A DNA stretch of 64,000 nucleotides from Deroplatys truncata. Its lineage: Eukaryota; Arthropoda; Insecta; Mantodea; Mantidae. Of the stretch, positions 25,698 to 35,339 are shown piece by piece; the stretch's first letter is position 1; each line of letters begins with the position of its first letter. The stretch spans positions 4,836,001-4,900,000 of the forward strand of contig CM060985.1 of NCBI GenBank assembly GCA_030765065.1, written 5' to 3'. The notes beneath the pieces were generated by a model. The model ran no database searches and was not told the origin of the DNA. It saw only the letters and a program-made list of their open reading frames with translations. A program made the position numbers and the translations under genes.

Positions 25698-28600
25698 TTA
25701 CATAAACACCTTATCTCTTAGTACACGTACTTCCATTAAGTATGTGCCCAAGCTTGGCCAGTTTTGGCTGTTTAGAATCATGTCCCAGCATGCTGTCCTC
25801 CGTCTGTTGGAAGCCAAAAATACTTCCGGTAATAGTTTTTTCCTAATACCCTCCGTCTGCACGCATGCTGCCAAAATATGCGTCCAGTCTTCTTGTTCCC
25901 CGCATAATGGGCAAATCCTCCTGCCATCGTCATCAACAATCTTGCGAGCTTTCCACCCTTCCAACCTAAGCCATGCTATTCCAGTCCTCTGTTTTATACT
26001 CAATTCCAAAATATATGTTTCCTTACCCCACCTAGTTTTTATTTCATTTTGTAGCTCCAATGTTGATCTTTGTCTACATTCAGATTCGATTTTCTGCCTG
26101 TTTATATCGCATAGTCGTCTTTTGACCTTTCTTACAGCACTGTGTGTATTTTCATTACCCCTTTGCCAGATATCATTTAAGCCAATTTTTGATAATTCGC
26201 GTTGCAACCCCGCTGCCCACCATTTTGGATGCCCTATGTTGTTTATTTGATGACGATAACATATTGCTCTCAGAGTTGTTTGATCGCCTTTAATTATTCG
26301 CAGCCAGTACCTAACTACGTTTAGTTTAGCAAATACAGCATCTTCCCAGCATCCTACCTCCCGAAGAACTCCGTAGTTTGAAGTACCCTTCCCCAACCCT
26401 AGAATGCGCTTCCAGAAATTGCATTGTATTTTATTTACATTATCCACCCTCTCCCATCCCCACACTTCACTGCCGTATAGTAATGAGGACCTAACCATTG
26501 CTTCATACATGGTCTGTAATGTTTTTACTGGCATATCTGGTACCCGTGTCAATATCCTTAATACTTCAGAAAGTTGTCCAATCCCTTTGTGTTTTATAAA
26601 CTCCATGTTCTTGTTCCATTTTCCGCCCATATCAAACCTTACTCCTAAGTAATCGAAGTGTTTAACATTTTGAATTTCTTCCTCCCCATAGGTCCACTTT
26701 TCATGTTGGCCGTACACATATCCATTTTTAAAGGTGACTGTTTTAGTTTTAAGAATATTTACCTCCATACCCCATTGCCTACAGTATTGTCGAAGAGCGT
26801 TTAAACCAGACTGCAAACCTTTTATCGTTTTAGAAAGAACTACAATGTCATCCGCGTACAAAAGAATTGGTATTTTTTGGTCTGCGATTGTCGGTGCATC
26901 TATGTCTTCCTCCGTCATCACGCTAACAACATCATCAATAAACAAATTAAAGAGTAACGGAGATAGTATACAACCCTGTTTAACCCCCCTCTGCGCTATG
27001 TTACATTCTGATGTATTGTGCTGATCGGTCTTGATAACAAACTTTACTTCTTTATACATTGCCCTAAGTGCTCTAATCATTTTCCCCGAAAGTCCTTTAC
27101 GTGTTAATTTCTCCCAGAGAGCACTGCGTTCTACAGTATCAAATGCCATTTTAAAATCTACAAATACAGTATATACCTTACCACCTTTATTTCTCAAATT
27201 GTCATCAATTATTGTTTTCAGAACAAAGACATTGTCAATAGTCGAGAAACCTTCCCTAAATCCTGCCTGAAATTTAGAAACCCTATGATGTGTCTTGGCC
27301 CAACACTTAATTCTTTCATATAAGATTCTACTGTAAATTTTTCCAAATATAGAGAGCAGCGAGATACCCCTGTAATTTCCTGGAATGCTGTAACTCCCTT
27401 TGCCCTTGTAAAGAGGTTGGATAATGGCGGTTTTCCATGCTTCCGGATATTCTCCGCCTTCAAATATTTTATTGAAGCTTTTTCTATAGAAATCTACCAT
27501 TTTATTAACTTCTAGCGAGATCTTGAAAAACTCAGCTGACAAGCCCTCTATACCAGCTGCCTTCCCGTTTTTTAAACATTTTATTGCACGAACAACCTCT
27601 GCTGTGCTAATTTCATAATCAAGCATTTGCACAATTGGAGCCCCAGTCATCCCTTCAGCGGCTAAAGTATTTAATTGTATTCTAAACTCCCCTCCTTCAT
27701 AGACTGTTTTAAAGTGCTTTATCCATTCTCCAGCAGGGATAGTTGCCTGAATGGACCTTCGCCTTCGAATCTGTCTAATAACTTTCCACATGTCACCAAT
27801 TTCCCCATTTTCGACTACTTGACGTACCTCTTCTGCCTTTGCGTCCTGCCAAGCTGTTTTGCTCTGCTTTAGGACTTCCCTATATGACTTTCTTAGATTT
27901 GCAAAAGAAATTCTACGTTCTTCACCCCCCTCTCTTCTGTATTTGATAAGTGCAGATTCCGCTGCTTTCTTCGCTGTTTTACACTGATCGTTATACCAAC
28001 TATTTAATGTTAAGCTGTTTGATGCATTACCCCTTCCTGTTAGCATGTGCGCACTTGCTTTCTGTATAATATTAGTTATGTTCTGTATACTTTCAGTTCC
28101 TTTGTGTTGATCTACGTCAAAAGATATAATTTCGTTTTCTAAAGTGTTAATAAAAATCTCCTTTCCTGCCTCCCTCCATCTATATTTAAACAATGGCGTC
28201 AATGTTTCGCATGCGCTTTCATCCCTTGTATAAGATACTAGCCGAGATACTTTTAAAGTCATTATCAGTGGAAAATGATGAGAGTCAATGCTGTTTTCAA
28301 CTTTAAAATTTTGAACTAACGGCAATACGTCCTGTGAACACAGAATGTAGTCAATGACACTACTCCCATTCGTATGCACAAATGTTACTTCCCCTGACAG
28401 GTCCGAACCGTATTTTCCGTTCATTATTTCTAACTCGTAGGCGTCACAAAAGAACAATAACTCTTTTCCTCTTGCATTCAGGATTGAGTCCTTGCTGTTT
28501 CTGCCGGGTTTTCTGTTATCTAAGTCCCCCTTTTTAATTGTAATATTTTCTTGCCCTATCCTAGCATTCAGATCACCCATTATTATTAGCTTTACATCCT

Positions 28601-29024
28601 GATATTCGTCCCTGATTTCTACAATTGTTTCCCCTAAATCTGTAAAGAATTCTGGCTCAGCATACTGGGACGTAACCAGCTGCCGATATACAGTTATAAC
28701 AACAATATTAATATTAGCTATACTACAATATATACAGGTTGCTCCCCTGAGATGACTCTGTATTTCCTTAATAGACTGTACATAATTACTCTTAAAGAAA
28801 GTAGCAACGCCCCCAGGATATCTCCCCCTTCTACCTCTCACTTCTGAACCACTAAAGACACCTTGGAATTCACTTATGTCCACAGTTTCATTGTTTTTTA
28901 GCCAAGTCTCTGCTAACCCAATTATGTCCAAGTTATTTACAAAGTTCAAAAATTGACCACTAGCCAGTTTTCCCCTCAAACCTTCCACATTCCAAAACCC
29001 CACTGACAGCTGGGCATCTTTATT
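25698..29024 (-). CDS. LINE ORF2: APE endonuclease / reverse transcriptase
   Basis: Long intact frame encoding the retrotransposon replication protein, which in this family nicks the target DNA and reverse-transcribes the element RNA there. Residues are numbered from the valine codon GTG at 29003. The N-terminal apurinic-endonuclease-like domain is about residues 1-250: FWNVEGL with Asn5, GLAETW with Glu32, GDLNAR with Asp144/Asn146, SVIDYI with Asp218, SHHFPL with His243. The reverse transcriptase is about 470-790: NYRGISLLS, QAGFREG, VFVDFKMAFD with Asp616, GVKQGCILSP, and catalytic YADD at 716-719. A C-terminal zinc-knuckle-like CPLC-x7-H-x4-C lies at 1031-1047. There is no ATG near the start: the frame opens directly after a TAG at 29027-29025 that ends ORF1 in the same frame, so the start or readthrough mechanism is unresolved. 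All catalytic motifs look intact. Confidence 0.95.
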   Translation of the reverse strand, partial: NKDAQLSVGFWNVEGLRGKLASGQFLNFVNNLDIIGLAETWLKNNETVDISEFQGVFSGSEVRGRRGRYPGGVATFFKSNYVQSIKEIQSHLRGATCIYCSIANINIVVITVYRQLVTSQYAEPEFFTDLGETIVEIRDEYQDVKLIIMGDLNARIGQENITIKKGDLDNRKPGRNSKDSILNARGKELLFFCDAYELEIMNGKYGSDLSGEVTFVHTNGSSVIDYILCSQDVLPLVQNFKVENSIDSHHFPLIMTLKVSRLVSYTRDESACETLTPLFKYRWREAGKEIFINTLENEIISFDVDQHKGTESIQNITNIIQKASAHMLTGRGNASNSLTLNSWYNDQCKTAKKAAESALIKYRREGGEERRISFANLRKSYREVLKQSKTAWQDAKAEEVRQVVENGEIGDMWKVIRQIRRRRSIQATIPAGEWIKHFKTVYEGGEFRIQLNTLAAEGMTGAPIVQMLDYEISTAEVVRAIKCLKNGKAAGIEGLSAEFFKISLEVNKMVDFYRKSFNKIFEGGEYPEAWKTAIIQPLYKGKGSYSIPGNYRGISLLSIFGKIYSRILYERIKCWAKTHHRVSKFQAGFREGFSTIDNVFVLKTIIDDNLRNKGGKVYTVFVDFKMAFDTVERSALWEKLTRKGLSGKMIRALRAMYKEVKFVIKTDQHNTSECNIAQRGVKQGCILSPLLFNLFIDDVVSVMTEEDIDAPTIADQKIPILLYADDIVVLSKTIKGLQSGLNALRQYCRQWGMEVNILKTKTVTFKNGYVYGQHEKWTYGEEEIQNVKHFDYLGVRFDMGGKWNKNMEFIKHKGIGQLSEVLRILTRVPDMPVKTLQTMYEAMVRSSLLYGSEVWGWERVDNVNKIQCNFWKRILGLGKGTSNYGVLREVGCWEDAVFAKLNVVRYWLRIIKGDQTTLRAICYRHQINNIGHPKWWAAGLQRELSKIGLNDIWQRGNENTHSAVRKVKRRLCDINRQKIESECRQRSTLELQNEIKTRWGKETYILELSIKQRTGIAWLRLEGWKARKIVDDDGRRICPLCGEQEDWTHILAACVQTEGIRKKLLPEVFLASNRRRTACWDMILNSQNWPSLGTYLMEVRVLRDKVFM

Positions 29025-29516
29025 CTATCTGTTTGTTGTTATCTTACCTCCTACTCCTAGAGTGCTGGTTCTCCCTATCCTTTGTGACCTGCGGGCTGGT
29101 TGCACTGACACCCTCCCCCCTGCTGACGTTGCCATTGTTTTTGTCATCTGGCCGTCTTGGACCCTGCTACCTGCTGTCCCTTCCGGTAGAGGTGTAACCA
29201 TACTGCCTTCTGGGGCTCGATGCTCTGCAGAAATGCCAACCTCCTCTCCTTGAATTTCTGCTATCTTCTTGTCGATTTCTTCCAGCTCTGCTTTGGTTCT
29301 TATTCGCCCGTTTATTAAAAGTTTGTCAAATTTGATTACTGCATGACAACCCTGTGATTTTGCATTTATCATATGGCGATGAAGAAATTCTCGTTCTCGC
29401 CGGATCTTTTCACTGAAATCCTCTCTTATAAACACACCTGTACCTTTAAGATACTTACTATCTCGGAGAATGGCGGATTTGCACTTATATGACAGGAGCT
29501 TACATACAATTGGCCG
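29025..29516 (-). CDS. LINE ORF1, C-terminal fragment (5'-truncated)
   Basis: About 163 codons of the first LINE protein, open from the truncation point to a TAG at 29027-29025. Near its start it reads a stretch containing LKGTGVFIREDFSEKIRRE, followed by SQGCHAVIKFDKLLINGR. This resembles the C-terminal domain of ORF1 nucleic-acid-binding proteins of L1-like and related insect LINEs, where a conserved IRED motif precedes a short basic stretch. After that comes a hydrophilic, probably disordered tail rich in Ser, Thr, Gly and Arg. The N-terminal coiled-coil or RNA-binding part is missing because the insertion is truncated. The reading frame is the same as ORF2, seven codons upstream of the conserved VGFWN start of the endonuclease. 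The family assignment is from remembered motifs only. Confidence 0.75.
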   Translation of the reverse strand, partial: RPIVCKLLSYKCKSAILRDSKYLKGTGVFIREDFSEKIRREREFLHRHMINAKSQGCHAVIKFDKLLINGRIRTKAELEEIDKKIAEIQGEEVGISAEHRAPEGSMVTPLPEGTAGSRVQDGQMTKTMATSAGGRVSVQPARRSQRIGRTSTLGVGGKITTNR

Positions 29517-29517
29517 C

Positions 29518-29830
29518 TATATATGATGTGAGACCTTGGTACTGTCCCTGCTTCCAAGTTACAGTAGAGAGTATGATGTGTTACAATACAACAGTAACAA
29601 GTATATATATATGATGTGAGACCTTGGTACTGTCTTTGCTTCCAAGTTACAGTAGAGAGTATGATGTGTTACAATACAACAGTAACAAGTATATATATAT
29701 ATATATATGATGTGAGACCTTGGTACTGTCCCTGCTTCCAAGTTACAATAGAGAGTATGATGTGTTACAATACTACAGTTACAAGTATGTATATAACGCG
29801 AGACCTTGGTACTGTCCCTGCTTCCAGGTT
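29518..29830. repeat. Satellite 1, terminal monomers after the LINE
   Basis: About 3.5 further monomers of the (TA)n-type subfamily, resuming at tatatgatgtgagaccttgg and ending around cttccaggttgtaataga. The last monomer is more divergent (tatataacgcgagacc), as is usual at the edge of a tandem array. The edge is followed by non-repetitive DNA. Confidence 0.9.
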
Positions 29831-30145
29831 GTAATAGAGAACAACGTCCACTGGAAATCGGATTTAATTCAGGTATTGAGATGCCGTTTTGCAACATATA
29901 GTCCATATTGTCATGGCAACCGGACGGTTACAACGTTTATGATCATGGGTGTCAGTTAAGTAAACACCCATCCTGGCGCGTGTAGCTGGACGGTGATAAT
30001 AGATCTGCCCGCTCAAGTTCAGAAAGAAAACTGACATTTCTTTCTGCTATAAATATAATCTTGTTGGTGCCAGGGGCGTGTTCTTCTGTATTGTTTTGTA
30101 GAGGAATATAAGTTAAGGGATTCACTTACTAAAGCATTGGTATTC
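29831..30145. other. Non-satellite spacer, no gene seen
   Basis: About 315 bp of apparently unique sequence between the end of satellite 1 and a TTA microsatellite. I see no supportable open frame. Two motifs stand out: attgtcatggcaac near 29907-29920, which resembles an RFX X-box (gttgccatggcaac, 12 of 14), and a TATA-like ctataaatata near 30047. Either could be chance. Confidence 0.6.

Positions 30146-30188
<43 letters not shown>
30146..30188. repeat. (TTA)n microsatellite
   Basis: About 14 uninterrupted trinucleotide units (tattattatt...). A tyrosine-rich open frame across it is an artefact of the repeat. Confidence 0.95.
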
Positions 30189-30348
30189 TTGACATTATTG
30201 AAAGTAAAGTTAACGCATGTAAAATCATTTCTTTAATGTACAAAATTGTTTGTTTGCTTATTTGTTTAAAGAAGGGAGGATTGATAAAAATAATCTTGTC
30301 AGTGTTTATTTATTATATGAGATATTTGAGAAGTTATTCCGTATGTAG

Positions 30349-30392
30349 GTAGGAGGTATGAAATTTTAAGAAACTTACGGAATCGGGGTTTT
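30349..30392 (+). repeat. Left arm of a perfect 44-bp inverted repeat
   Basis: Starts gtaggaggtatgaaatttta and ends cggaatcggggtttt. Its exact reverse complement is at 34042-34085. The two arms flank LINE copy 2 (30489-33960) with about 100 and 80 bp of other sequence in between. Weaker similarity continues beyond the 44 bp on the outer side (about 11 of 15 bases). It could be two opposed copies of a dispersed repeat or arms of an older element. Confidence 0.85.
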
Positions 30393-30695
30393 TTGATACG
30401 TAGAGTTGATTGTGTAGTATCCTGGGTCCTCATTCGAGTTTAGACGCGCAGACTTGTTGCTCCGCAACTGCTCCAATACTTTTCTTCTAGTAGTAGTGGT
30501 ATTTATTAAGTACTTAGTATTACATTAATTGCATAACACAGTCGCGGGCGTCATAAGACCGTACATGCTCTCTAGAGAAATACCTGGTCTGTATACGTGA
30601 CTTGCAGAATCGACCAGAAACAACTATATTTATAATCACATTACATACATACATACATATAAAATTGAAAAACACTCTGATTCTCACACGCAAAC

Positions 30696-30696
<1 letters not shown>

Positions 30697-30738
<42 letters not shown>

Positions 30739-30742
30739 CACA
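30697..30742. repeat. (CA)n microsatellite in LINE copy 2
   Basis: CA run, interrupted once by a G, at the same position of the 3' UTR as in copy 1 but longer. Confidence 0.9.
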
Positions 30743-30775
30743 AGTGCTCAAGCACCACATATATTTAAAGAAAAT

Positions 30776-33700
30776 TTACACAAACACCTTATCTCTTAGT
30801 ACACGTACTTCCATTAAGTATGTGCCCAAGCTTGGCCAGTTTTGACTGTTTAGAATCAAGTCCCAGCATGCTGTCCTCCGTCTGTTGGAAGCCAAAAATA
30901 CTTCCGGTAATAGTTTTTTCCTAATACTCTCCGTCTGCACGCATGCTACCAAAATATGCGTCCAGTCTTCTTGTTCCCCGCATAATGGGCAAATCCTCCT
31001 GCCATCGTCATCAACAATCTTGCGAGCTTTCCACCCTCCCAACCTAAGCCATGCTATTCCCGTCCTCTATTTTATACCTAATTGCAAAATATATGTTTCC
31101 TTACCCCACCTAGTTTTTATTTCATTTTGTAGCTCCAATGTTGATCTTTGTCTACATTCAGATTCTATTTTCTGCCCGTTTATATCGCATAGTCGTCTTT
31201 TGACTTTTTTCACGGCACTGTGTGTATTTTCATTACCCCTTTGCCAGATATCGTTTAAGCCTATTTTTGATAATTCCCGTTGAAACCCCGCCGCCCACCA
31301 TTTTGGGTGCTCTATGTTGTTCATTTGATGACGATAACATATTGCTCTCAGAGTTGTTTGATCACCTTTAATTATTCGCAGCCAGTACCTAACTACATTT
31401 AGTTTAGCTAATACAGCATCTTCCCAGCATCCTACCTCACGAAGAACTCTGTAGTTTTAAGTACCCCTCCCCAACGCTAGAATGCGCTTCCAAAAATTAC
31501 ATTGTACTTTATTTACATTATCCACCCTCTCCCATCCCCACACTTCACTGCCGTATAGTAATGAGGACCTAACCATTGCTTCATACATGGTCTGTAATGT
31601 TTTTACTGGCATATCTGGTACCCGTGTCAATATCCTTAATACTTCAGAAAGTTGTCCAATCCCTTTGTGTTTTATAAACTCCATGTTCTTGTTCCATTTT
31701 CCACCCATATCAAACCTTACTCCCAGGTAATCGAAATGTTTGACACATATCCATTTTTAAAAGCAACTATTTTAGTTTTAAGAATATTTACCTCCATACC
31801 CCATTGCCTACAATATTGTCGAAGAGCGTTTAAACCAGACTGCAAACCTTTTAACGTTTTAGAAAGAATTACAATGTCATCCGCGCACAAAAGAATTGGT
31901 ATTTTTTGTTCTGCGATTGTCGGTGCATCTATGTCTTCCTCCGTCATCACGCTAACAACATCATCAATAAACAAATTAAAAAGTAACGGAGATAGTATAC
32001 AACCCTGTTAGACCCCCCTCTGTGCTATGTTACATTCTGATGCGTTGTGCTGATCGGTCTTGATAACAAACTTAACTTCTTTATACATTGCCCTGAGTGC
32101 TCTAATCATTTTCCCCGAAATTCATTTCCGTGTTAATTTCTCCCAGAGAGCACTGCGTTCCACAGTATCAAATGCCATTTTAAAATCTACAAATACAGTA
32201 TATACCTTACCACCTTTATTTCTCAAATTGTCATCGATTATTGTTTTGAGAACAAAGACATTGTCAATAGTCGAGAAACCTTCCCTAAATCCTGCCTGAA
32301 ATTTAGAAATCCTACGGTGTGTCTTAGCCCAACATTTAATTCTTTCATATAAGATTCTACTGTAATTTTTTCCAAATATAGAGAGCAGCGAGATACCCCT
32401 GTAATTTCCTGGAATGCTGTAACCTTCAAATATTTTATGAAAGCTTTTTCTATAAAAATCTGCCATTTTATTAACTTCTAGGGAGCCCTTGAAAACCTCA
32501 GCTGACAAGCCCTCTATAGCAGCTGCCTTCCCGTTTTTTAAGCACTTTATTCCATGAACAACCTCTGCAGTGCTAATTTCATAGTCAAGCATTTGCACAA
32601 TTGGAGCCCCAGTCATCCCTTCAGCGGTCAAGCGGTCAAAGTATTTAATTGCATCCTAAACTCCCCTCCTTCGTAGACTGTTTTAAAGTACTTTATCCAT
32701 TCTTCAGCAGAGACCTTCGCCTTCGAATTTGTCTAATAACTTTCCACATGTCACCAATTTCCCCATTTTCGACTACTTGACGCACCTCTTCTGCCTTTGC
32801 GTCCTGCCAGGCTGTTTTGCTCTGCTTTAGGACTTCCCTATATGACTTTCTTAAATTTGTAAAATAAATTCGATGTTCTTCATCCCCCTCTCTTCTGTAT
32901 TTGGCACGTGCAGAATTTCGCTGCTTTCTTCGCTGTTTTACACTGATCGTTGTACCAACTATTTGATGTTAAGCGGTTTGATGCATTACCCCTTCCTGTT
33001 AGCATGTGTGCACTTGCTTTCGTGTAATATTAGTTATATTCTGTATATTTTCAGTTGCTTTGTGTTGATCTACGCTAAAAGATATAATTTCGTTTTCTAA
33101 AGTGTTAATAAAAGCCTCCTTTCCTGCTTCCCTCCATCTATATTTAGACAATGGCGTCAATGTTTCGCATGCGCTTTCATCCCTTGCATAAGAAACTAGC
33201 CGAGATACGTTTAGAGTCATTATCAGTGGAAAATGATGAGAGTCAATGCTGTTTTCAACCTTAAACTTTTGGACTAACGGCAATACGTCCTGTGAGCAAG
33301 GATGTAGTCGATGACACTGCTCCCATTAGTATGTACAAATGTTACTTCCCCTGACACGTCCGAACCGTATTTTCCGTTCATTATTTCTAAATCGTAGGCG
33401 TCACAAAATAATAATAACTCCTTTCCTCTTGCATTCAGGACTGAGTCCTTGCTGTTTCTGCCAGGATTTCTGTTATCCACGTCCCCTTTTTTAATTGTAA
33501 TATTTTCTTGCCCTATCCTAGCATTCAGATCACCCATTATTATTAGCTTTACATCCTGATTTCTACAATTGTTTTCCCTAAATCTGTAAAGAATTGTGGC
33601 TCAGCATACTGGGACGTAACCAGCTGCCGATATACAGTTATAACAACCATATTAATATTAGCTATATTACAATATATACAGGTTGCTCCCCTGAGATGAC

Positions 33701-33955
33701 TGTATTTCCTTAATAGACTGTACATAATTACTCTTAAAGAAAGTAGCAACGCCCCCAGAATATCTCCCCCTTCTACGTCTCACTTCTGAACCACTATAAA
33801 CACCTTGGAATTCACTTATGTCCACAGTATCATTGTTTTTAGCCAAGTCTCTGCTAACACGATTATGTCCAAGTTATTTACCAAGTTCAAAAATTGACCA
33901 CTAGCCAGTTTTCCCCTCAAACTTTCCACATTCCAAAACTCCACTAACAGCTGGG
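30776..33955 (-). pseudogene. LINE ORF2 pseudogene (copy 2)
   Basis: Remains of the endonuclease/reverse transcriptase, broken into at least eight open pieces. The order is kept: endonuclease pieces at about 33.0-33.75 kb, including GDLNARIG and SHHFPLIM; reverse transcriptase fingers/palm at 32122-32631; catalytic region at 31717-31974; thumb at 31457-31708; CPLCGEQED zinc-knuckle-like end at 30776-31042. Compared with copy 1 it has an in-frame 63-bp deletion before NYRGIS (near 32421), a 49-bp deletion near 31742, a 16-bp deletion near 32712 and a 13-bp deletion near 33560, plus single-base frameshifts and stops. The catalytic tyrosine is changed (YADD to CADD). It cannot encode a working enzyme. 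Confidence 0.93.
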
Positions 33956-33960
33956 CATCT

Positions 33961-34635
33961 TAAAAAACTCTTAGTCACTCGGCTACGCCTTGCGGCTTAG
34001 GGCCCTCGATGTTACCATTTTGACAGCAGAATGCGCATTACAAAACCCCGATTCCGTAAGTTTCTTAAAATTTCATACCTCCTACCCGAATACGAAATAA
34101 TGTCGGTTATTTGTGACGTTAGGCCGGACACAACATGAATGGAGCTGATTACAGCATACAGAGCAAATAGAACGTTTTTAGGATCAGAGTTAATAAAAGG
34201 TTTTAATACAAGTAGCATTCACATGGAGCTCAATTGCTAAGCTGCTGTTTGAGTCCATTGCACATTATAAGTGCAGTAACCACGTTAAAGATGTTTACAC
34301 ACTTCCCTCACATGGCCATGTAAATAAAACCATCAGGGTTAACACAGATGTGATTAACATTATCCAACAGCACAAAATAGCTCTGCTCACATTATACCAA
34401 TTCCAGTTATCTTATTAGGTTTTAATTTTAAACGTTTAGTGAAATTCCAAACCGAGATTTGCAAAAATGTGATTCCTGTGCAAGCCTTCTCACAGATTAC
34501 CTTGCACTTCGTTCTTACTTTTCTACGATGATGTCATCGCGCCTTTCCTCTGTAAGAACATGGCGGTAAATCCTCAAATATAGATACAGTTGCCCTAAAT
34601 GAATACACAAAATTTCCAAGTAGGCGCACGAACAC
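33961..34635. other. Non-satellite spacer, no gene seen
   Basis: About 675 bp between LINE copy 2 and satellite 2. It holds the right arm of the 44-bp inverted repeat and otherwise AT-rich sequence without a supportable gene. A 68-codon minus-strand frame (34012-34218) partly overlaps the inverted-repeat arm and has no recognisable motif. Confidence 0.6.
34042..34085 (-). repeat. Right arm of a perfect 44-bp inverted repeat
   Basis: Starts aaaaccccgattccgtaag and ends catacctcctac, the exact reverse complement of 30349-30392. See that entry for context. Confidence 0.85.
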
Positions 34636-35339
34636 CAGGGAATCGGTCTCACTTCTCTACAATGGTCTGTTGTCACGTACCAACCATACATGAAGATTCT
34701 GTGTGCTGGCATTATAACAGTAGGGAATCTGTCTCACTTCTCTATACGAGTTTGTTGTCACATAGGAATCATACATGAAGATTCTGTGTGCTGGCATTAT
34801 AACAGCAGGGAATCTGTCTCACTTCTCTATACGAGTTTGATGTCACATAGGAATCATACATGAAGATTCTGTGTGCTGGCATTATAACAGTAGGGTATCT
34901 GTCTCACTTCTCTATACGAGTTTGTTGTCACATAGGAATCATACATGAAGATTCTGTGTGCTGGCATTATAACAGCAGGGAATCTCTCTCACTTCTCTAC
35001 AAGATATTGTTGTCACATAGGAATCATACATGAAGATTCTGTGTGCTGGCATTATAACAGCAGGGAATCTGTCTTACTTCTCTACAAGAGTTTGTTGTCA
35101 CACAGGAATCATACATGAAGATTCTGTGTGCTGGCATTATAACAACAGGGAAACTGTCTCACTTCTCTACAAGAGTTTGTTGTCACATAGGAATCATACA
35201 TGAAGATTCTGTGTGCTGGCATTAAAACAACAGGGAAACTGTCTCACTTCTCTACAAGAGTTTCTTGTCACATAGGAATCATACATGAAGATTCTGTGTG
35301 CTGGCATTATAACAGTAGGAACCTGTCTCACTTCTCTAT

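Larger units (their letters stand above)
25395..29517 (-). mobile_element. 5'-truncated non-LTR retrotransposon (LINE), copy 1
   Basis: A 4.1-kb LINE on the minus strand interrupting satellite 1. From its 5' end (right) it holds the C-terminal part of ORF1, ORF2 (APE endonuclease, reverse transcriptase, CCHC motif) and a 3' UTR of about 300 bp with an internal CA microsatellite. It ends in a short trinucleotide tail, (CTA)n on the element strand, not poly(A). The left edge abuts a TA run ending at 25394, and the right edge abuts tatatgatgtgagacc at about 29518. The two flanks together make one complete satellite monomer, so insertion was in the TA tract without visible loss. A target-site duplication cannot be told apart from the TA repeat. 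ORF2 is uninterrupted, suggesting a young insertion. The clade is not assigned. Confidence 0.93.
30489..33960 (-). mobile_element. Second, decayed copy of the same LINE (copy 2)
   Basis: Same orientation and same family as the element at 25395-29517, with high nucleotide identity through ORF2 and 3' UTR, the same CTA-type tail at the left end and an enlarged CA microsatellite. It is 5'-truncated at about 33960, just inside the beginning of ORF2 (ending at cagctgggcatct), so the ORF1/ORF2 junction codon is not preserved. It is not flanked by satellite 1: the left flank ends ccaatacttttcttc and the right begins taaaaaactcttagtc. No clear target-site duplication is visible. Confidence 0.93.

Noticed and set aside
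25513-33100. Plus-strand frames opposite the two LINE copies, the longest 245 codons at 25513-26250
   Set aside because: They are antisense shadows of ORF2 and contain low-complexity runs from the CA and poly(A/T) tracts.
30489-33960. Target-site duplication around LINE copy 2
   Set aside because: The left flank (acttttcttc) and right flank (taaaaaactc) do not match convincingly.
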